From Micrococcales bacterium (lineage in GTDB: Bacteria > Actinomycetota > Actinomycetes > Actinomycetales > Microbacteriaceae), in NCBI GenBank assembly GCA_947454255.1, contig CANGIU010000001.1:53742-117741 (forward strand): a stretch of DNA of 64,000 nucleotides, in the 5' to 3' direction. Shown one piece after another: positions 1 through 8,151 of this stretch; position 1 is the stretch's first letter; the number at the start of each line of letters is the position of its first letter. Made by a program: the position numbers and the translations under genes. The notes beneath the pieces were generated by a model. That model saw only the letters and a program-made list of their open reading frames with translations. It was not told where the DNA came from and ran no database searches.

Positions 1-712
1 TTTGTTGCACTCCTTGGAACCTGACGCCAGTTTTGAAGTTGATGCCGCGCTTTCTATAGGCACGTTCCATTGCTTTGGAAACGGAAGCGTCTTCGTTTGG
101 AACAAGTGTTGGAAGACCTTCGATGATGGTGACGTCAGTTCCGAATGACTTCCAAATAGATGCAAACTCAACTCCGATAACACCACCACCAAGAATAATT
201 ACCTTGTTTGGGACAAAGTCAAGTTGCAGTGCCTGTTCAGAGGTTATAACTCTTCCAGCAATTTCTAGACCTGGCAAAGTTTTGCTGTATGAACCTGTTG
301 CTAGAACCAAGTTCTTTCCGGTGTAAGTATCGCTATTGACTGAAATGGACTTCTGGCCAACCATGCGGCCTTCACCAGCAACAACAGTGATCGGTTTGGA
401 TGCAACCAATCCAGTGAGGCCTTTGAAAAGTCGATCCACAATCCCATCGCGATATTTGTTGACTGCAGGCATGTCTACACCCTGGAGTGTTGCGTTAATT
501 CCGACTGTTGCAGCTTCACGAGTGACATCGGCAACTTCGGCTGAGTGAAGTAGAGCTTTAGTTGGAATACAGCCTCGGTGAAGACATGTACCACCTAGCT
601 TGTCTCTCTCGATAAGTGCAACTGATAAGCCCAGCTGAGCGCTACGCAGTGCGGCTGCATAACCGCCACTTCCGCCACCTAGGATTACTACGTCAAAGTT
701 GTGCTCAGCCAA
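1..712 (-). CDS. lpdA: Dihydrolipoyl dehydrogenase (E3), partial
   Basis: FAD-dependent E3 subunit that reoxidises dihydrolipoamide in the 2-oxoacid dehydrogenase complexes. The reverse strand reads LAEHNFDVVILGGGSGGYAA (FAD-binding GxGxxG type), then the redox-active disulfide GGTCLHRGCIPTKALL near residue 45, and a second nucleotide-binding motif, VIILGGGVIGVEFAS, for NAD. About 237 residues are inside the window; the rest of the NAD domain and the dimerisation domain lie beyond base 1. The ORF track misses it because the start is TTG. I chose that TTG because an AGAGGAG Shine-Dalgarno lies a few bases upstream. It lies 55 nt downstream of pepA on the same strand and may have its own promoter in that gap. 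Confidence 0.95.
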   Translation of the reverse strand, partial: MAEHNFDVVILGGGSGGYAAALRSAQLGLSVALIERDKLGGTCLHRGCIPTKALLHSAEVADVTREAATVGINATLQGVDMPAVNKYRDGIVDRLFKGLTGLVASKPITVVAGEGRMVGQKSISVNSDTYTGKNLVLATGSYSKTLPGLEIAGRVITSEQALQLDFVPNKVIILGGGVIGVEFASIWKSFGTDVTIIEGLPTLVPNEDASVSKAMERAYRKRGINFKTGVRFQGVQQ

Positions 713-746
713 TTTTTCTCCTCTTGAGAGTTTTTGTAAGGGTTTA

Positions 747-763
747 CTAGTAAAGATTACTAG
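747..763. promoter_or_regulatory. Perfect inverted repeat in the lpdA upstream gap
   Basis: CTAGTAA-AGA-TTACTAG, a perfect 7-bp inverted repeat with a 3-nt centre, sits between pepA and lpdA. Read on the minus strand it contains TAATCT, which fits the TANNNT -10 form used by many genes in this window. It could be an operator overlapping the lpdA promoter, or just an AT-rich promoter core. Function is inferred from position only. Confidence 0.35.
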
Positions 764-767
764 AAGA

Positions 768-2267
768 CTATTTCTTAGGTTTAGTTCCCAGTTGTTCTGC
801 TAGTGCCACTAGGGTTCGAATCATCGATCCGGTGGCACCTTTAACGGTGGAACCATAAGGGGCCAGGTCATTATTGGCCGCTGTAGCGAAATCAAGGTGA
901 GCCCAATTCAGGCGAGTCTTATCCTTTGAACTCTTGCTACCAACGAATTCCCTTAGGAAAAGACCCCCAACGAGCATTGAGCCCGAAGTATTGCCTACTC
1001 GTGAATTCATCATGTCAGCAACATCTGATTTCAGGAGTTCTAATAGTTCCTCAGGTAGTGGCATATGCCAAACCAGCTCACCGGCTTTAGCTGCAGCGCT
1101 CTGAAGCGCAGGGACGGAGTCATCGTCACCCATTAGCCCGGTGTATCGGTTACCGAGAGCTATCGAAGCTGCTCCAGTCAATGTTGCTAAATCAACAATC
1201 AAATCAGGCTTTAGTTCGCTGGCGAGGATTAGACCGTCCGCTAACACAATTCGACCTTCGGCATCAGTGTTGGTTATTTCAATTGTCTTGCCATTACGGA
1301 AAGTCACAACGTCATTAGGTCGAGTAGCGGAACCTGAAGGCATGTTCTCTGCAATACAGAGAAACGCTGTTACTTTGATTGGAAGCCCCAAGCGCGCGAT
1401 TGCAATAGTTGCCTCGCCAACAGTGGCAGCACCTGCCATGTCGTATTTCATGCCTAAAATTCCAGTCTTCGGTTTTAGAGAGATACCACCTGTGTCAAAA
1501 GTGATTCCTTTGCCGACTAGAGCTAGGTGAGTTTTGGCGTTTGGGGGACTGTATGAAATCTTTACTAGGCGCGGTCCTCTTACTGATCCTTGCCCTACTG
1601 CCAAGATGCCGTGACATTTTTCCTTAGCCAGTCGCCTCTCATCCCATACTTCAACTTTCACATTTGGAAGTTTGGCCTGAGCGGCAACAAGTTCGGCAAG
1701 CTTTGCAGGGAAAAGATCGTTTCCAGGAGTGTTCACTAGATCACGAGTTGCATCCATAGCCTCGGTAAGAACCTTTATGCGTTTTAGTTCATTTGCTTGG
1801 ATCTTAATATCTGTTATGACCGTCACTTCTGAAGTTTGAATCGTGTTTGAAAAGGATGACTTGTATTTAGTGAATTCATATTGCACAAATGAAATACCTT
1901 CGATAAGCGCAAGTACTTCTTCGACACTGGCAAGAGGGATGTCTACAGTGAATGCCTTCTGATCTTTGAATGCACGGCCGATCGCTCCGCCAATGTTCCT
2001 AGCATCAGCTGGAGATTTGATGCCTGATCCTGTGCCGATAATGCCGATGACCCCTGCGGACGAGTTTGTTCTAGTCGAAGTCTCAGCGTTGCCGGAGAAG
2101 TTGAGTGCTTTCAGATCGAGCTGCTTGAACGCTGGGTGCTTTGATTGATCTCCAATCAGTTTTGCTGCTTTATCATCCTTTTGAGCAGCTAGAACCAAGA
2201 GTCCAGCAGTTTTAGATTTGGTACCAGAATTTGCGATTTTGAATGTGATTGAGGTCATATGAACCAT
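768..2267 (-). CDS. pepA: Leucyl aminopeptidase (M17 family)
   Basis: Cytosolic dinuclear-metal exopeptidase removing N-terminal residues from peptides. The C-terminal catalytic domain is complete: LVGKGITFDTGGISLKP and KYDMAGAATV carry metal and catalytic residues, and NTDAEGRIVLADGL, around residue 340, is the M17 signature. The N-terminal half is the poorly conserved macro-like domain. The ORF track starts at 2297, inside the divergent PAC2 gene. A minus-strand -10 (TACTTT, 2285-2280) predicts transcription from about 2273, so I prefer ATG at 2267 (499 aa); ATG at 2258 (496 aa) is equally possible. Neither has a good Shine-Dalgarno. lpdA follows on the same strand. Confidence 0.93.
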   Translation of the reverse strand: MVHMTSITFKIANSGTKSKTAGLLVLAAQKDDKAAKLIGDQSKHPAFKQLDLKALNFSGNAETSTRTNSSAGVIGIIGTGSGIKSPADARNIGGAIGRAFKDQKAFTVDIPLASVEEVLALIEGISFVQYEFTKYKSSFSNTIQTSEVTVITDIKIQANELKRIKVLTEAMDATRDLVNTPGNDLFPAKLAELVAAQAKLPNVKVEVWDERRLAKEKCHGILAVGQGSVRGPRLVKISYSPPNAKTHLALVGKGITFDTGGISLKPKTGILGMKYDMAGAATVGEATIAIARLGLPIKVTAFLCIAENMPSGSATRPNDVVTFRNGKTIEITNTDAEGRIVLADGLILASELKPDLIVDLATLTGAASIALGNRYTGLMGDDDSVPALQSAAAKAGELVWHMPLPEELLELLKSDVADMMNSRVGNTSGSMLVGGLFLREFVGSKSSKDKTRLNWAHLDFATAANNDLAPYGSTVKGATGSMIRTLVALAEQLGTKPKK

Positions 2268-2279
2268 GCTACTTAGTCG

Positions 2280-2285
2280 AAAGTA
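2280..2285 (-). promoter_or_regulatory. Putative -10 of pepA
   Basis: TACTTT on the minus strand, 12 nt before the ATG at 2267, overlapping by two bases the plus-strand -10 of the divergent PAC2 gene. It predicts a leader of only about 6 nt. No convincing -35 seen. Confidence 0.35.
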
Positions 2286-2289
2286 GAAT
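2284..2289 (+). promoter_or_regulatory. -10 element for leaderless PAC2 gene
   Basis: TAGAAT ends exactly 6 nt before the ATG at 2296, so transcription should start at the A of the start codon. The same spacing recurs at nine other genes here. There is no Shine-Dalgarno upstream of this ATG. Confidence 0.65.
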
Positions 2290-2295
2290 GAAGTC

Positions 2296-3225
2296 ATGCC
2301 ACAGCAGAATCAGCTATTCACCCTCGTAAATACGGACGTCGTTGTCCCAGAGGGCTTGCACATGCTCGCAGCGATTTCAGGCTTTACCGACGCTGGTTCG
2401 GCTATGCAACAAGTTTCAGAACACATCTTGGGCAACCTGGAATACACAACAGTGGCCGTATTCGATAATGATCAATTGCTTGACTACAGATCACGAAGAC
2501 CGGTCATGTATTTTGAGCAAGATCACATCGAGGATTACCAGCCAGCAAGCCTTTCAATTCAACTAGTCAAGGACGAAGTAGGTAACCAGTTCCTATTCTT
2601 GAATGGCTATGAGCCGGACTTTAAGTGGGAATCCTTCGCTAGCGCAATCGAAACCATTTTTGCTCTTTTCGCAGTACAGGATCTGACTTGGCTGCATGCC
2701 ATCCCTTTTCCTATTCCACACACTCGTCCCGTCGGTGTTACCGTTTCAGGAAACCAGGCCGATGTAATTGCCAAATTCTCTGAATGGAAGCCACGCACAC
2801 AGGTTCCGGGAAACATAATGCACTTACTTGAATTCCGTCTAAGTCAAGCGGGTCTTCCAACAACTGGATTCGTACTACTAGTTCCACATTATTTATCTGA
2901 CTCCGAGTACCCTCAGGCAGCTGTATCTGGGCTCGAATTGATAAGCGGTCATCTCGGCTTGGTATTCCCAACCGATGATCTCAGAGATGAAGGTGTGGAG
3001 TTCGTTCGAAGACTGAGCAAGCAAATGTCAGAGAACCCGGATCTCTCAGGACTAGTAGCGAATCTCGAGATGAGCTTCAAAAGCGATCGGGCGAACTCAG
3101 CTATGGGGTCAGTTAAATCTCCCGAGCGAGAGATTCCGGACGCTGATCAAATCGCAGCTGAGCTCGAAGGCTATTTGGCAAGTCACCAGAAAAACAAACT
3201 CGAGAACGATGAGGACCAAGACTGA
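2296..3225 (+). CDS. PAC2 family protein
   Basis: A 309-aa actinobacterial protein of the PAC2 family, named from proteasome assembly chaperone 2; the bacterial role is not established. The N-terminal part (MLAAISGFTDAGSAMQQ, then YRSRRPVMYFEQ) matches the family's conserved start, and LFLNGYEPDFKWESF continues it. The C-terminal 60 residues are polar and end acidic (KLENDEDQD). It is the first gene of a probable two-gene transcript with the MFS transporter, whose inferred start codon overlaps this stop codon. Translation is probably leaderless, because the ATG follows a -10 hexamer at the leaderless spacing. Confidence 0.85.
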   Translation: MPQQNQLFTLVNTDVVVPEGLHMLAAISGFTDAGSAMQQVSEHILGNLEYTTVAVFDNDQLLDYRSRRPVMYFEQDHIEDYQPASLSIQLVKDEVGNQFLFLNGYEPDFKWESFASAIETIFALFAVQDLTWLHAIPFPIPHTRPVGVTVSGNQADVIAKFSEWKPRTQVPGNIMHLLEFRLSQAGLPTTGFVLLVPHYLSDSEYPQAAVSGLELISGHLGLVFPTDDLRDEGVEFVRRLSKQMSENPDLSGLVANLEMSFKSDRANSAMGSVKSPEREIPDADQIAAELEGYLASHQKNKLENDEDQD

Positions 3226-4472
3226 AACGTTCTCCTACCCTCGTACTAATAATTGCGGGATTCGCATATTTCATAGCTGTTACTCAACGCTCTAGCCTCG
3301 GTGTTGCAACGCTGATTGCGAGCGAGCGATTTGATACCAATGCTCAACAGCTGGCAACTCTCGCAGTTTTTCAATTGGTTGTCTACGCTGCCATGCAGAT
3401 GCCTGTTGGCATTTTGCTTGATCGTTTTGGTTCAAAGAAACTTTTGGTAACCGGTGCACTTGTCATGGCCCTGGGCTCATTCACCGTTTCACTGGCACCT
3501 AATCTTTCTGTTGCTGTAATCGGGAGAATGCTCGTCGGCATGGGCGACAGCTTCACTTTCATCTCAATGATTCGCATGATTAATGGTTGGTATCAAAGCT
3601 CTAAAGCATCAAGGGTCCAACAGAATGTGGCAACTGTTGGTCAGCTCGGACAATTCATGTCGGCTGTTCCTTTTTGGTTTTTGCTCGAAAGATACGGCTG
3701 GAGCTGGTCGTTTTCACTTATTTCTCTGGTGAGCCTTTTGGTCGTTATTTTGCTAATTGCTTTCACAGCAGATGAAGATGCTAAAGAACATCATGCTAGA
3801 CACAAGCCGGCAAGCATCAAGGTAGCTGCAAGTCAACTTGTTGAGAACATAAGGAATCCAGGGATCAGAATGGCTTTCTGGACCCATTTCGTTACGCAAC
3901 CAACAACAACTTCCGTTGCTTTGCTTTGGGCGGTCCCCTTTCTCGTAAGCGCTGAAGGTCAATCACACGATTTCGCTTCATTAACCTTGACGGCGATGGT
4001 TCTATTTGGATTGATTACTGGACCACTAATCGGATATCTATGCTCTAAGCATCCTTTGAAAAGAGCTTTGCTTGTCTATAGCGTTGTTGCTTTGACTTCG
4101 CTTACTTGGATAACACTTCTTGCCATCCCAGAAAAGTCTCCTAGTTGGCTTCTCTTTACATGTTTTTTGCTAATTTCCATTGGTGGTCCAGCCTCAATGG
4201 TCGCTTTTGATTTCACCAAGGATATAGCGCCTCGAGTTCGGCTAGGCTCTGCCAATGGATTCGCTAACGTTGGTGGCTTTCTGGCAAGTTTCGTGATGAT
4301 GTATTTGACCGGTTTAGTCATAGACATTGTTCAAAATATAGGTGGATCTAGTGAACGCTTCACTTTAGAGGGTTTTCGTTGGGGATTTGCTAGTCAGTTG
4401 CTAGTGGTGGCTGTTGGTGTGGTCTATTTCACCGTCGAACGCCGTAAATACCTAAAGATGGCTGTCATTTAG
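3222..4472 (+). CDS. MFS transporter with apparent CTG start
   Basis: A 416-aa major facilitator superfamily transporter with about 12 hydrophobic segments; substrate unknown. MQMPVGILLDRFGSKKL is the MFS motif A between TM2 and TM3. The ORF track begins at TTG 3375, but the frame stays open upstream and encodes a clear first membrane segment (PTLVLIIAGFAYFIAV). The only plausible initiator is CTG at 3222, overlapping the PAC2 stop as CTGA, with GAGGA (3211-3215) 6 nt upstream as Shine-Dalgarno. No ATG, GTG or TTG lies in frame between the upstream stop at 3210 and 3375. Coupling to PAC2 is therefore likely. A later start at 3375 would remove TM1. Confidence 0.85.
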   Translation: MKRSPTLVLIIAGFAYFIAVTQRSSLGVATLIASERFDTNAQQLATLAVFQLVVYAAMQMPVGILLDRFGSKKLLVTGALVMALGSFTVSLAPNLSVAVIGRMLVGMGDSFTFISMIRMINGWYQSSKASRVQQNVATVGQLGQFMSAVPFWFLLERYGWSWSFSLISLVSLLVVILLIAFTADEDAKEHHARHKPASIKVAASQLVENIRNPGIRMAFWTHFVTQPTTTSVALLWAVPFLVSAEGQSHDFASLTLTAMVLFGLITGPLIGYLCSKHPLKRALLVYSVVALTSLTWITLLAIPEKSPSWLLFTCFLLISIGGPASMVAFDFTKDIAPRVRLGSANGFANVGGFLASFVMMYLTGLVIDIVQNIGGSSERFTLEGFRWGFASQLLVVAVGVVYFTVERRKYLKMAVI

Positions 4473-4571
4473 GGGAATAGTTCAGGCCCCATTGAGGTTT
4501 ATAGCCTTGACCACAACCACAATCTTGGCCAGCTTCACGAGATAGCTACCAGGACGTGGCATAATGGCATC

Positions 4572-4609
4572 AAGACCCAGTCAAGCCTCACGGATTTGAC
4601 ATGGGTCTT
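4572..4609 (+). promoter_or_regulatory. Long hairpin in the sigA leader
   Basis: AAGACCCAGTCAA pairs with TTGAC-A-TGGGTCTT, giving 13 bp with one bulged A (4601) around an 11-nt loop. It lies in the 189-nt gap before sigA, 52 nt ahead of the start codon. No T-run follows on the plus strand, so it is not an obvious intrinsic terminator for the MFS gene. It may be a structured 5' UTR or a protein-binding site. The rest of this gap shows nothing I can name. Confidence 0.5.
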
Positions 4610-4661
4610 CGTAATGCTCGGATTTTGGGATAGGTCGTCCCATTAGAAGCTGAAGGGCCCC

Positions 4662-6299
4662 ATGGCTAATAAACCAAAGAAGGAATCTGCTAAAGCAGTT
4701 TCGAAAGCTGCACCTAAGGGCAGTAAGGCCGCTACAACCGCGAAAAAGACCCTGAAAAATTTGGTCGCTAAAGGAAAAACAATTAAATCTGCAACCCCAG
4801 CAAAAAAGACTGAGACCAAGACTTCAGTTAAGGCCGTGGCTAAACCTGCCAAATCCACAGCAAAGGTGGTCGCTAAACCGGCCACAAAAACAGTTGCAAA
4901 GAGTGCCACTAAAACTTCGAGCAAGAGTGTAAAGCCGGTAGCCAAAACTGCCTCAAAGAGTGCTGCCAAAGTTGTTGCCAAACCGGTTGCCAAGACCACG
5001 GTCAAGGTTGCCAAGAAGCCTGCGACAAAGGTCGTTGCAAAGCCAGTAAAAAAAGTTGATGCCAAGGTTGCTGTTAAGAAAGCGTCAAAGTCGATTGAAG
5101 TTGCTAAACCAGCGGCGAAGGGGAAAGTTGCTCCAGTCAAGAAGCTAAAACCTACAAAGGGTTCAGCAGATGACGATCTAGAAATTGATGATGAAGATGA
5201 CATTGACCCAGAAGAGCTACTCACCGAAGCCGCAGTTGATGTAATCGTTGCCGCTGTTGAAGAAGTAGCTCCAGAGCCAGAAGTTGAAGATGAGGATGAC
5301 AAGCCTGTTGTTCCAGAAGGCGCACTCATCATTTCAAGCAAAGAAGACGATGACATTCCCGCTCAGACTACGACTATCACCGGTGCGACAGCAGACCCAG
5401 TAAAGGACTATCTAAAGCAAATCGGTAAAGTTGCTTTGCTTAATGCTGAGCTTGAAGTTGAGCTTGCAAAGCGAATTGAAGCCGGTCTATTTGCAGAAGA
5501 AAAACTTGCTACAGACAAGAAGCTAAGTCGCGACATGGCTCGCGATCTTAAGTGGGTCGTTAAAGATGGTCAACGTGCCAAGAGTCACTTGCTTGAGGCA
5601 AACCTTCGTCTCGTAGTTTCGTTGGCAAAGCGTTACACCGGAAGAGGAATGCAATTCCTAGATCTAATTCAAGAAGGAAACCTAGGTCTTATTAGGGCCG
5701 TTGAGAAATTCGACTACACCAAGGGCTATAAGTTCTCGACTTATGCAACCTGGTGGATTCGTCAGGCAATCACTCGAGCAATGGCTGACCAAGCGAGAAC
5801 CATTCGTATCCCGGTCCACATGGTGGAAGTTATTAATAAGCTTTCTAGAGTTCAACGACAACTTCTTCAGGATCTTGGTCGCGAACCGACTCCGGAAGAG
5901 TTGGCGCGCGAATTAGACATGACACCTGAGAAGGTTGTTGAAGTTCAAAAGTATGGTCGTGAGCCGATTTCTCTATCAACTCCTCTGGGTGAAGATGGTG
6001 ACTCTGAATTCGGTGATCTTATTGAAGACACCGAAGCTGTTCAACCGGCTGACGCAGTGGCTTTTAGAATTATGCAGCGAGAGATTGAGCGCCTTCTCGA
6101 TACTTTGACACCACGTGAGGCAGCAGTTATTCGCAGTCGTTACGGAATTGGAGACGGTGTTATGAAGACACTTGACCAGATCGGTGAAGAGCACGGCGTT
6201 ACTCGCGAAAGAATTCGTCAGATTGAGGCCAAGACTATGTCCAAGCTAAAGCACCCTTCCCGAGCTCAGTGGCTCAGAGACTTCATCAAAGAGAACTAG
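4662..6299 (+). CDS. sigA: Primary RNA polymerase sigma factor (sigma-70)
   Basis: Housekeeping sigma factor, 545 aa. Residues about 1-170 are a Lys/Ala/Pro/Val-rich tail resembling histone H1, followed by acidic stretches ([17 protein letters not shown]). Region 1.2 begins at [16 protein letters not shown] (near 245). Region 2 holds [20 protein letters not shown] and the core-binding/-10 segment [19 protein letters not shown]. Region 3 is around [14 protein letters not shown], and region 4 ends with [20 protein letters not shown], the -35 helix-turn-helix. The start has GAAGGG upstream. murT follows after only 3 nt. It should recognise the TANNNT hexamers listed elsewhere here. Confidence 0.97.
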   Translation: MANKPKKESAKAVSKAAPKGSKAATTAKKTLKNLVAKGKTIKSATPAKKTETKTSVKAVAKPAKSTAKVVAKPATKTVAKSATKTSSKSVKPVAKTASKSAAKVVAKPVAKTTVKVAKKPATKVVAKPVKKVDAKVAVKKASKSIEVAKPAAKGKVAPVKKLKPTKGSADDDLEIDDEDDIDPEELLTEAAVDVIVAAVEEVAPEPEVEDEDDKPVVPEGALIISSKEDDDIPAQTTTITGATADPVKDYLKQIGKVALLNAELEVELAKRIEAGLFAEEKLATDKKLSRDMARDLKWVVKDGQRAKSHLLEANLRLVVSLAKRYTGRGMQFLDLIQEGNLGLIRAVEKFDYTKGYKFSTYATWWIRQAITRAMADQARTIRIPVHMVEVINKLSRVQRQLLQDLGREPTPEELARELDMTPEKVVEVQKYGREPISLSTPLGEDGDSEFGDLIEDTEAVQPADAVAFRIMQREIERLLDTLTPREAAVIRSRYGIGDGVMKTLDQIGEEHGVTRERIRQIEAKTMSKLKHPSRAQWLRDFIKEN

Positions 6300-6302
6300 T
6301 TC

Positions 6303-7571
6303 GTGCGCTACTTAGCAGCAATCCTCATCGGACGCTTGATTAGAGTTGCCGTAAGGTTTGTAAGACCTGGTGGTGGTTCAGCCTTGCCTGGGCTTGTGGT
6401 TTCAAAGCTTGCACCTAATTTGGTTTTCAAAACTCTGAGTTCATTTCCCTCAGGGTACGTTGCCATCACTGGCACCGCTGGTAAATCAACTACAACCAAA
6501 ATGGTCGTTGCCATAGTAAGAGCTCATGGCGTCGAAGTTTTTACAAACCCCTCAACTGCAAACATCGAGCAGGGCTTTTTCAGCACCATTGTGCGAACAG
6601 GCAATCTCTTTGGGCAAGTTCCTGGAACCATTGCCATCCTTGAGATGGATGAAGCTCACGCCGCTAATGTTTCCAAAGAAGTACAACCAAGAACTTCAGT
6701 GATTCTCAATGTGCTTGAAGATCAATTAGATAGATTCGTAGATCCAGCTCTTGTGCGTAAGACTCTAACTACTGTTGCGACGAACACATCGGGAAAAGTA
6801 TTGCTAAATGCAGACGATCAGAATTGCTTACAGATAGCAAAAGATGTTGCTAAGTCATCAACAAATACATGGTTCGGATTTTCAGATAAAGAATTTGCAA
6901 GCTCGAACCTGCAATATGCCCCAACATATTTACCAGACTTAGCTAGACCAGCGGCGAGTGTGGTTCTGGAGAGTCAGAAGGATAGAGAAGTTGTCGTCCT
7001 CATAGATTCTCAAAGTGTTGCTTTCCAACTACCAAGTCGCGGGGCGCACTTTGCTTTGGACGCCATAGCTGCGGTTGCCGCTGCCAAAGAGATTCTTGGA
7101 GCAGCCTTTGATGCAGAACTTTCAGCCAGAGTCCTCAATGAACTACCTCCTGTCTTTTCAAGGGGTGAGGTACGCGAAGTTGACGGTGAAGACATTGAAT
7201 TCATTCTTGTTCAAAACCCAGCCAGCATGCAGCTCAATTTGGATAACCTGCAAGGCAATCCAGATCAAGTGATGTTTGCAATTGGGCGGGATGTTCATGA
7301 CCCATCTTGGCTATGGACAGTCGACTACAAAAGTTTGAAAGAAGTGAAAGTTGTCAGTGGGTTCAATTTTGCGGACGCAGCTCTTGCCCTTAAATACAAC
7401 GAAGTCTCGGTTGAGAAAGTTGAGGCTGAATACTTTAAAGCTATCGATGATTTCTTGGCCTTACCAAAACCCGAGCGCGGTGTGAAAACCGTTCTTTACA
7501 GCGCTGATGCGATGAGAAGGCTCAGACGTTATAAAGGTTTTACAGATCCTGAGGATGTCAATCGTGCCTAA
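6303..7571 (+). CDS. murT: MurT-like Mur ligase, lacking zinc-ribbon cysteines
   Basis: Homologue of MurT, the ATP-dependent partner of GatD, which in known systems amidates the D-glutamate of lipid II. The Mur ligase P-loop is YVAITGTAGKSTTTKM (residues about 52-67), and ILEMDEAH and NVLEDQLDRF follow as in the central domain. The C-terminal DUF1727 domain carries GRDVHDPSWLWTVDY, the segment with the catalytic aspartate. Characterised MurT proteins have a Cys4 zinc ribbon inserted in the central domain; here the whole 422-aa protein has one cysteine (NADDQNCLQ), so the ribbon is absent. GTG start 3 nt after sigA; it overlaps the gatD-like gene, which suggests one transcript and coupled translation. 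Confidence 0.88.
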   Translation: MRYLAAILIGRLIRVAVRFVRPGGGSALPGLVVSKLAPNLVFKTLSSFPSGYVAITGTAGKSTTTKMVVAIVRAHGVEVFTNPSTANIEQGFFSTIVRTGNLFGQVPGTIAILEMDEAHAANVSKEVQPRTSVILNVLEDQLDRFVDPALVRKTLTTVATNTSGKVLLNADDQNCLQIAKDVAKSSTNTWFGFSDKEFASSNLQYAPTYLPDLARPAASVVLESQKDREVVVLIDSQSVAFQLPSRGAHFALDAIAAVAAAKEILGAAFDAELSARVLNELPPVFSRGEVREVDGEDIEFILVQNPASMQLNLDNLQGNPDQVMFAIGRDVHDPSWLWTVDYKSLKEVKVVSGFNFADAALALKYNEVSVEKVEAEYFKAIDDFLALPKPERGVKTVLYSADAMRRLRRYKGFTDPEDVNRA

Positions 7572-8151
7572 GGTGATTAAATTCGGTGCAGTGTCACCTC
7601 GCCATCTCAACCTCAACGGGGATGTGGGTAATTTACTTGTCCTCAAGAAGCGACTGGCTTGGCGAGGTGTAGAAAGTTCAACAGTCGAGATTCAAGGTTC
7701 TGAAGATTTGTCAAATTTCGATTTCATACTTTTGGGGCATGGATCTTCTGCTGCGTGGGCTCAGTTGCTTACCTCTCAACCAAACTTGTTGTTCAATTTG
7801 GTTTCATTCATAAAAAATGGAGGCTCAGTTCTTGCTGTTGCCTCAGCTGCTGATCTCTTGCATCCATTGCTTTCAGGGCTGCCTGTGAATAGGGGTAAGT
7901 GGGAAAGCAAGTTCGTTCAAGAGGATTCGGTTGTGGGTTATGTGAATACGACCAGCGAGGGAAAATATCTTGTCTGGATTGAGAATGCATTGCTTACTCA
8001 AATGCATGGACCGGTTCTAGCTAAGAATCCTGAACTTGCGGATGTAATAATTTCCAAAAATGGTTGGGCCGATACTTCTATCGTGAATTCAGATATTGAA
8101 GAGGTTGACAACCTAGCAGCGCAATCAAGAAAGATTGCATTCGAGCACTAG
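7564..8151 (+). CDS. GatD-like amidotransferase homologue without catalytic cysteine
   Basis: Homologue of GatD, the glutaminase subunit of the MurT/GatD complex. The N-terminus (RHLNLNGDVGNLLVLKKRL) and the His-containing LTQMHGPVLAKNPELAD match GatD. The nucleophile elbow is destroyed: where GatD has a CxGYQ-type sequence this protein has VLAVASAADLLHP, and there is no cysteine in all 195 residues. The GFxNHxG-like substrate segment reads VGYVNTTSEG. It should therefore not hydrolyse glutamine. It is also shorter than typical GatD (about 240-260 aa). I prefer GTG 7564 (GAGG 9 nt upstream) over ATG 7555, where GAGG touches the start. Both overlap murT. Its stop overlaps the convergent DUF7455 gene by 4 nt. 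Confidence 0.8.
   Translation: MPKVIKFGAVSPRHLNLNGDVGNLLVLKKRLAWRGVESSTVEIQGSEDLSNFDFILLGHGSSAAWAQLLTSQPNLLFNLVSFIKNGGSVLAVASAADLLHPLLSGLPVNRGKWESKFVQEDSVVGYVNTTSEGKYLVWIENALLTQMHGPVLAKNPELADVIISKNGWADTSIVNSDIEEVDNLAAQSRKIAFEH

Noticed and set aside
4596-4601. TTGACA as a -35 box for sigA
   Set aside because: No -10 hexamer at 16-19 nt; the sequence is explained by the 3' arm of the hairpin.
4643-5356. Long minus-strand ORF (237 aa, Ser/Thr/Ala/Phe-rich)
   Set aside because: It is the exact complement of the lysine/alanine repeats of sigA; its composition follows from that and it has no start signal or recognisable domain.
7564-8151. GatD-like gene as a pseudogene
   Set aside because: The frame is intact, it overlaps murT and ends precisely at the convergent gene, and other family segments are conserved; only the active site is changed.
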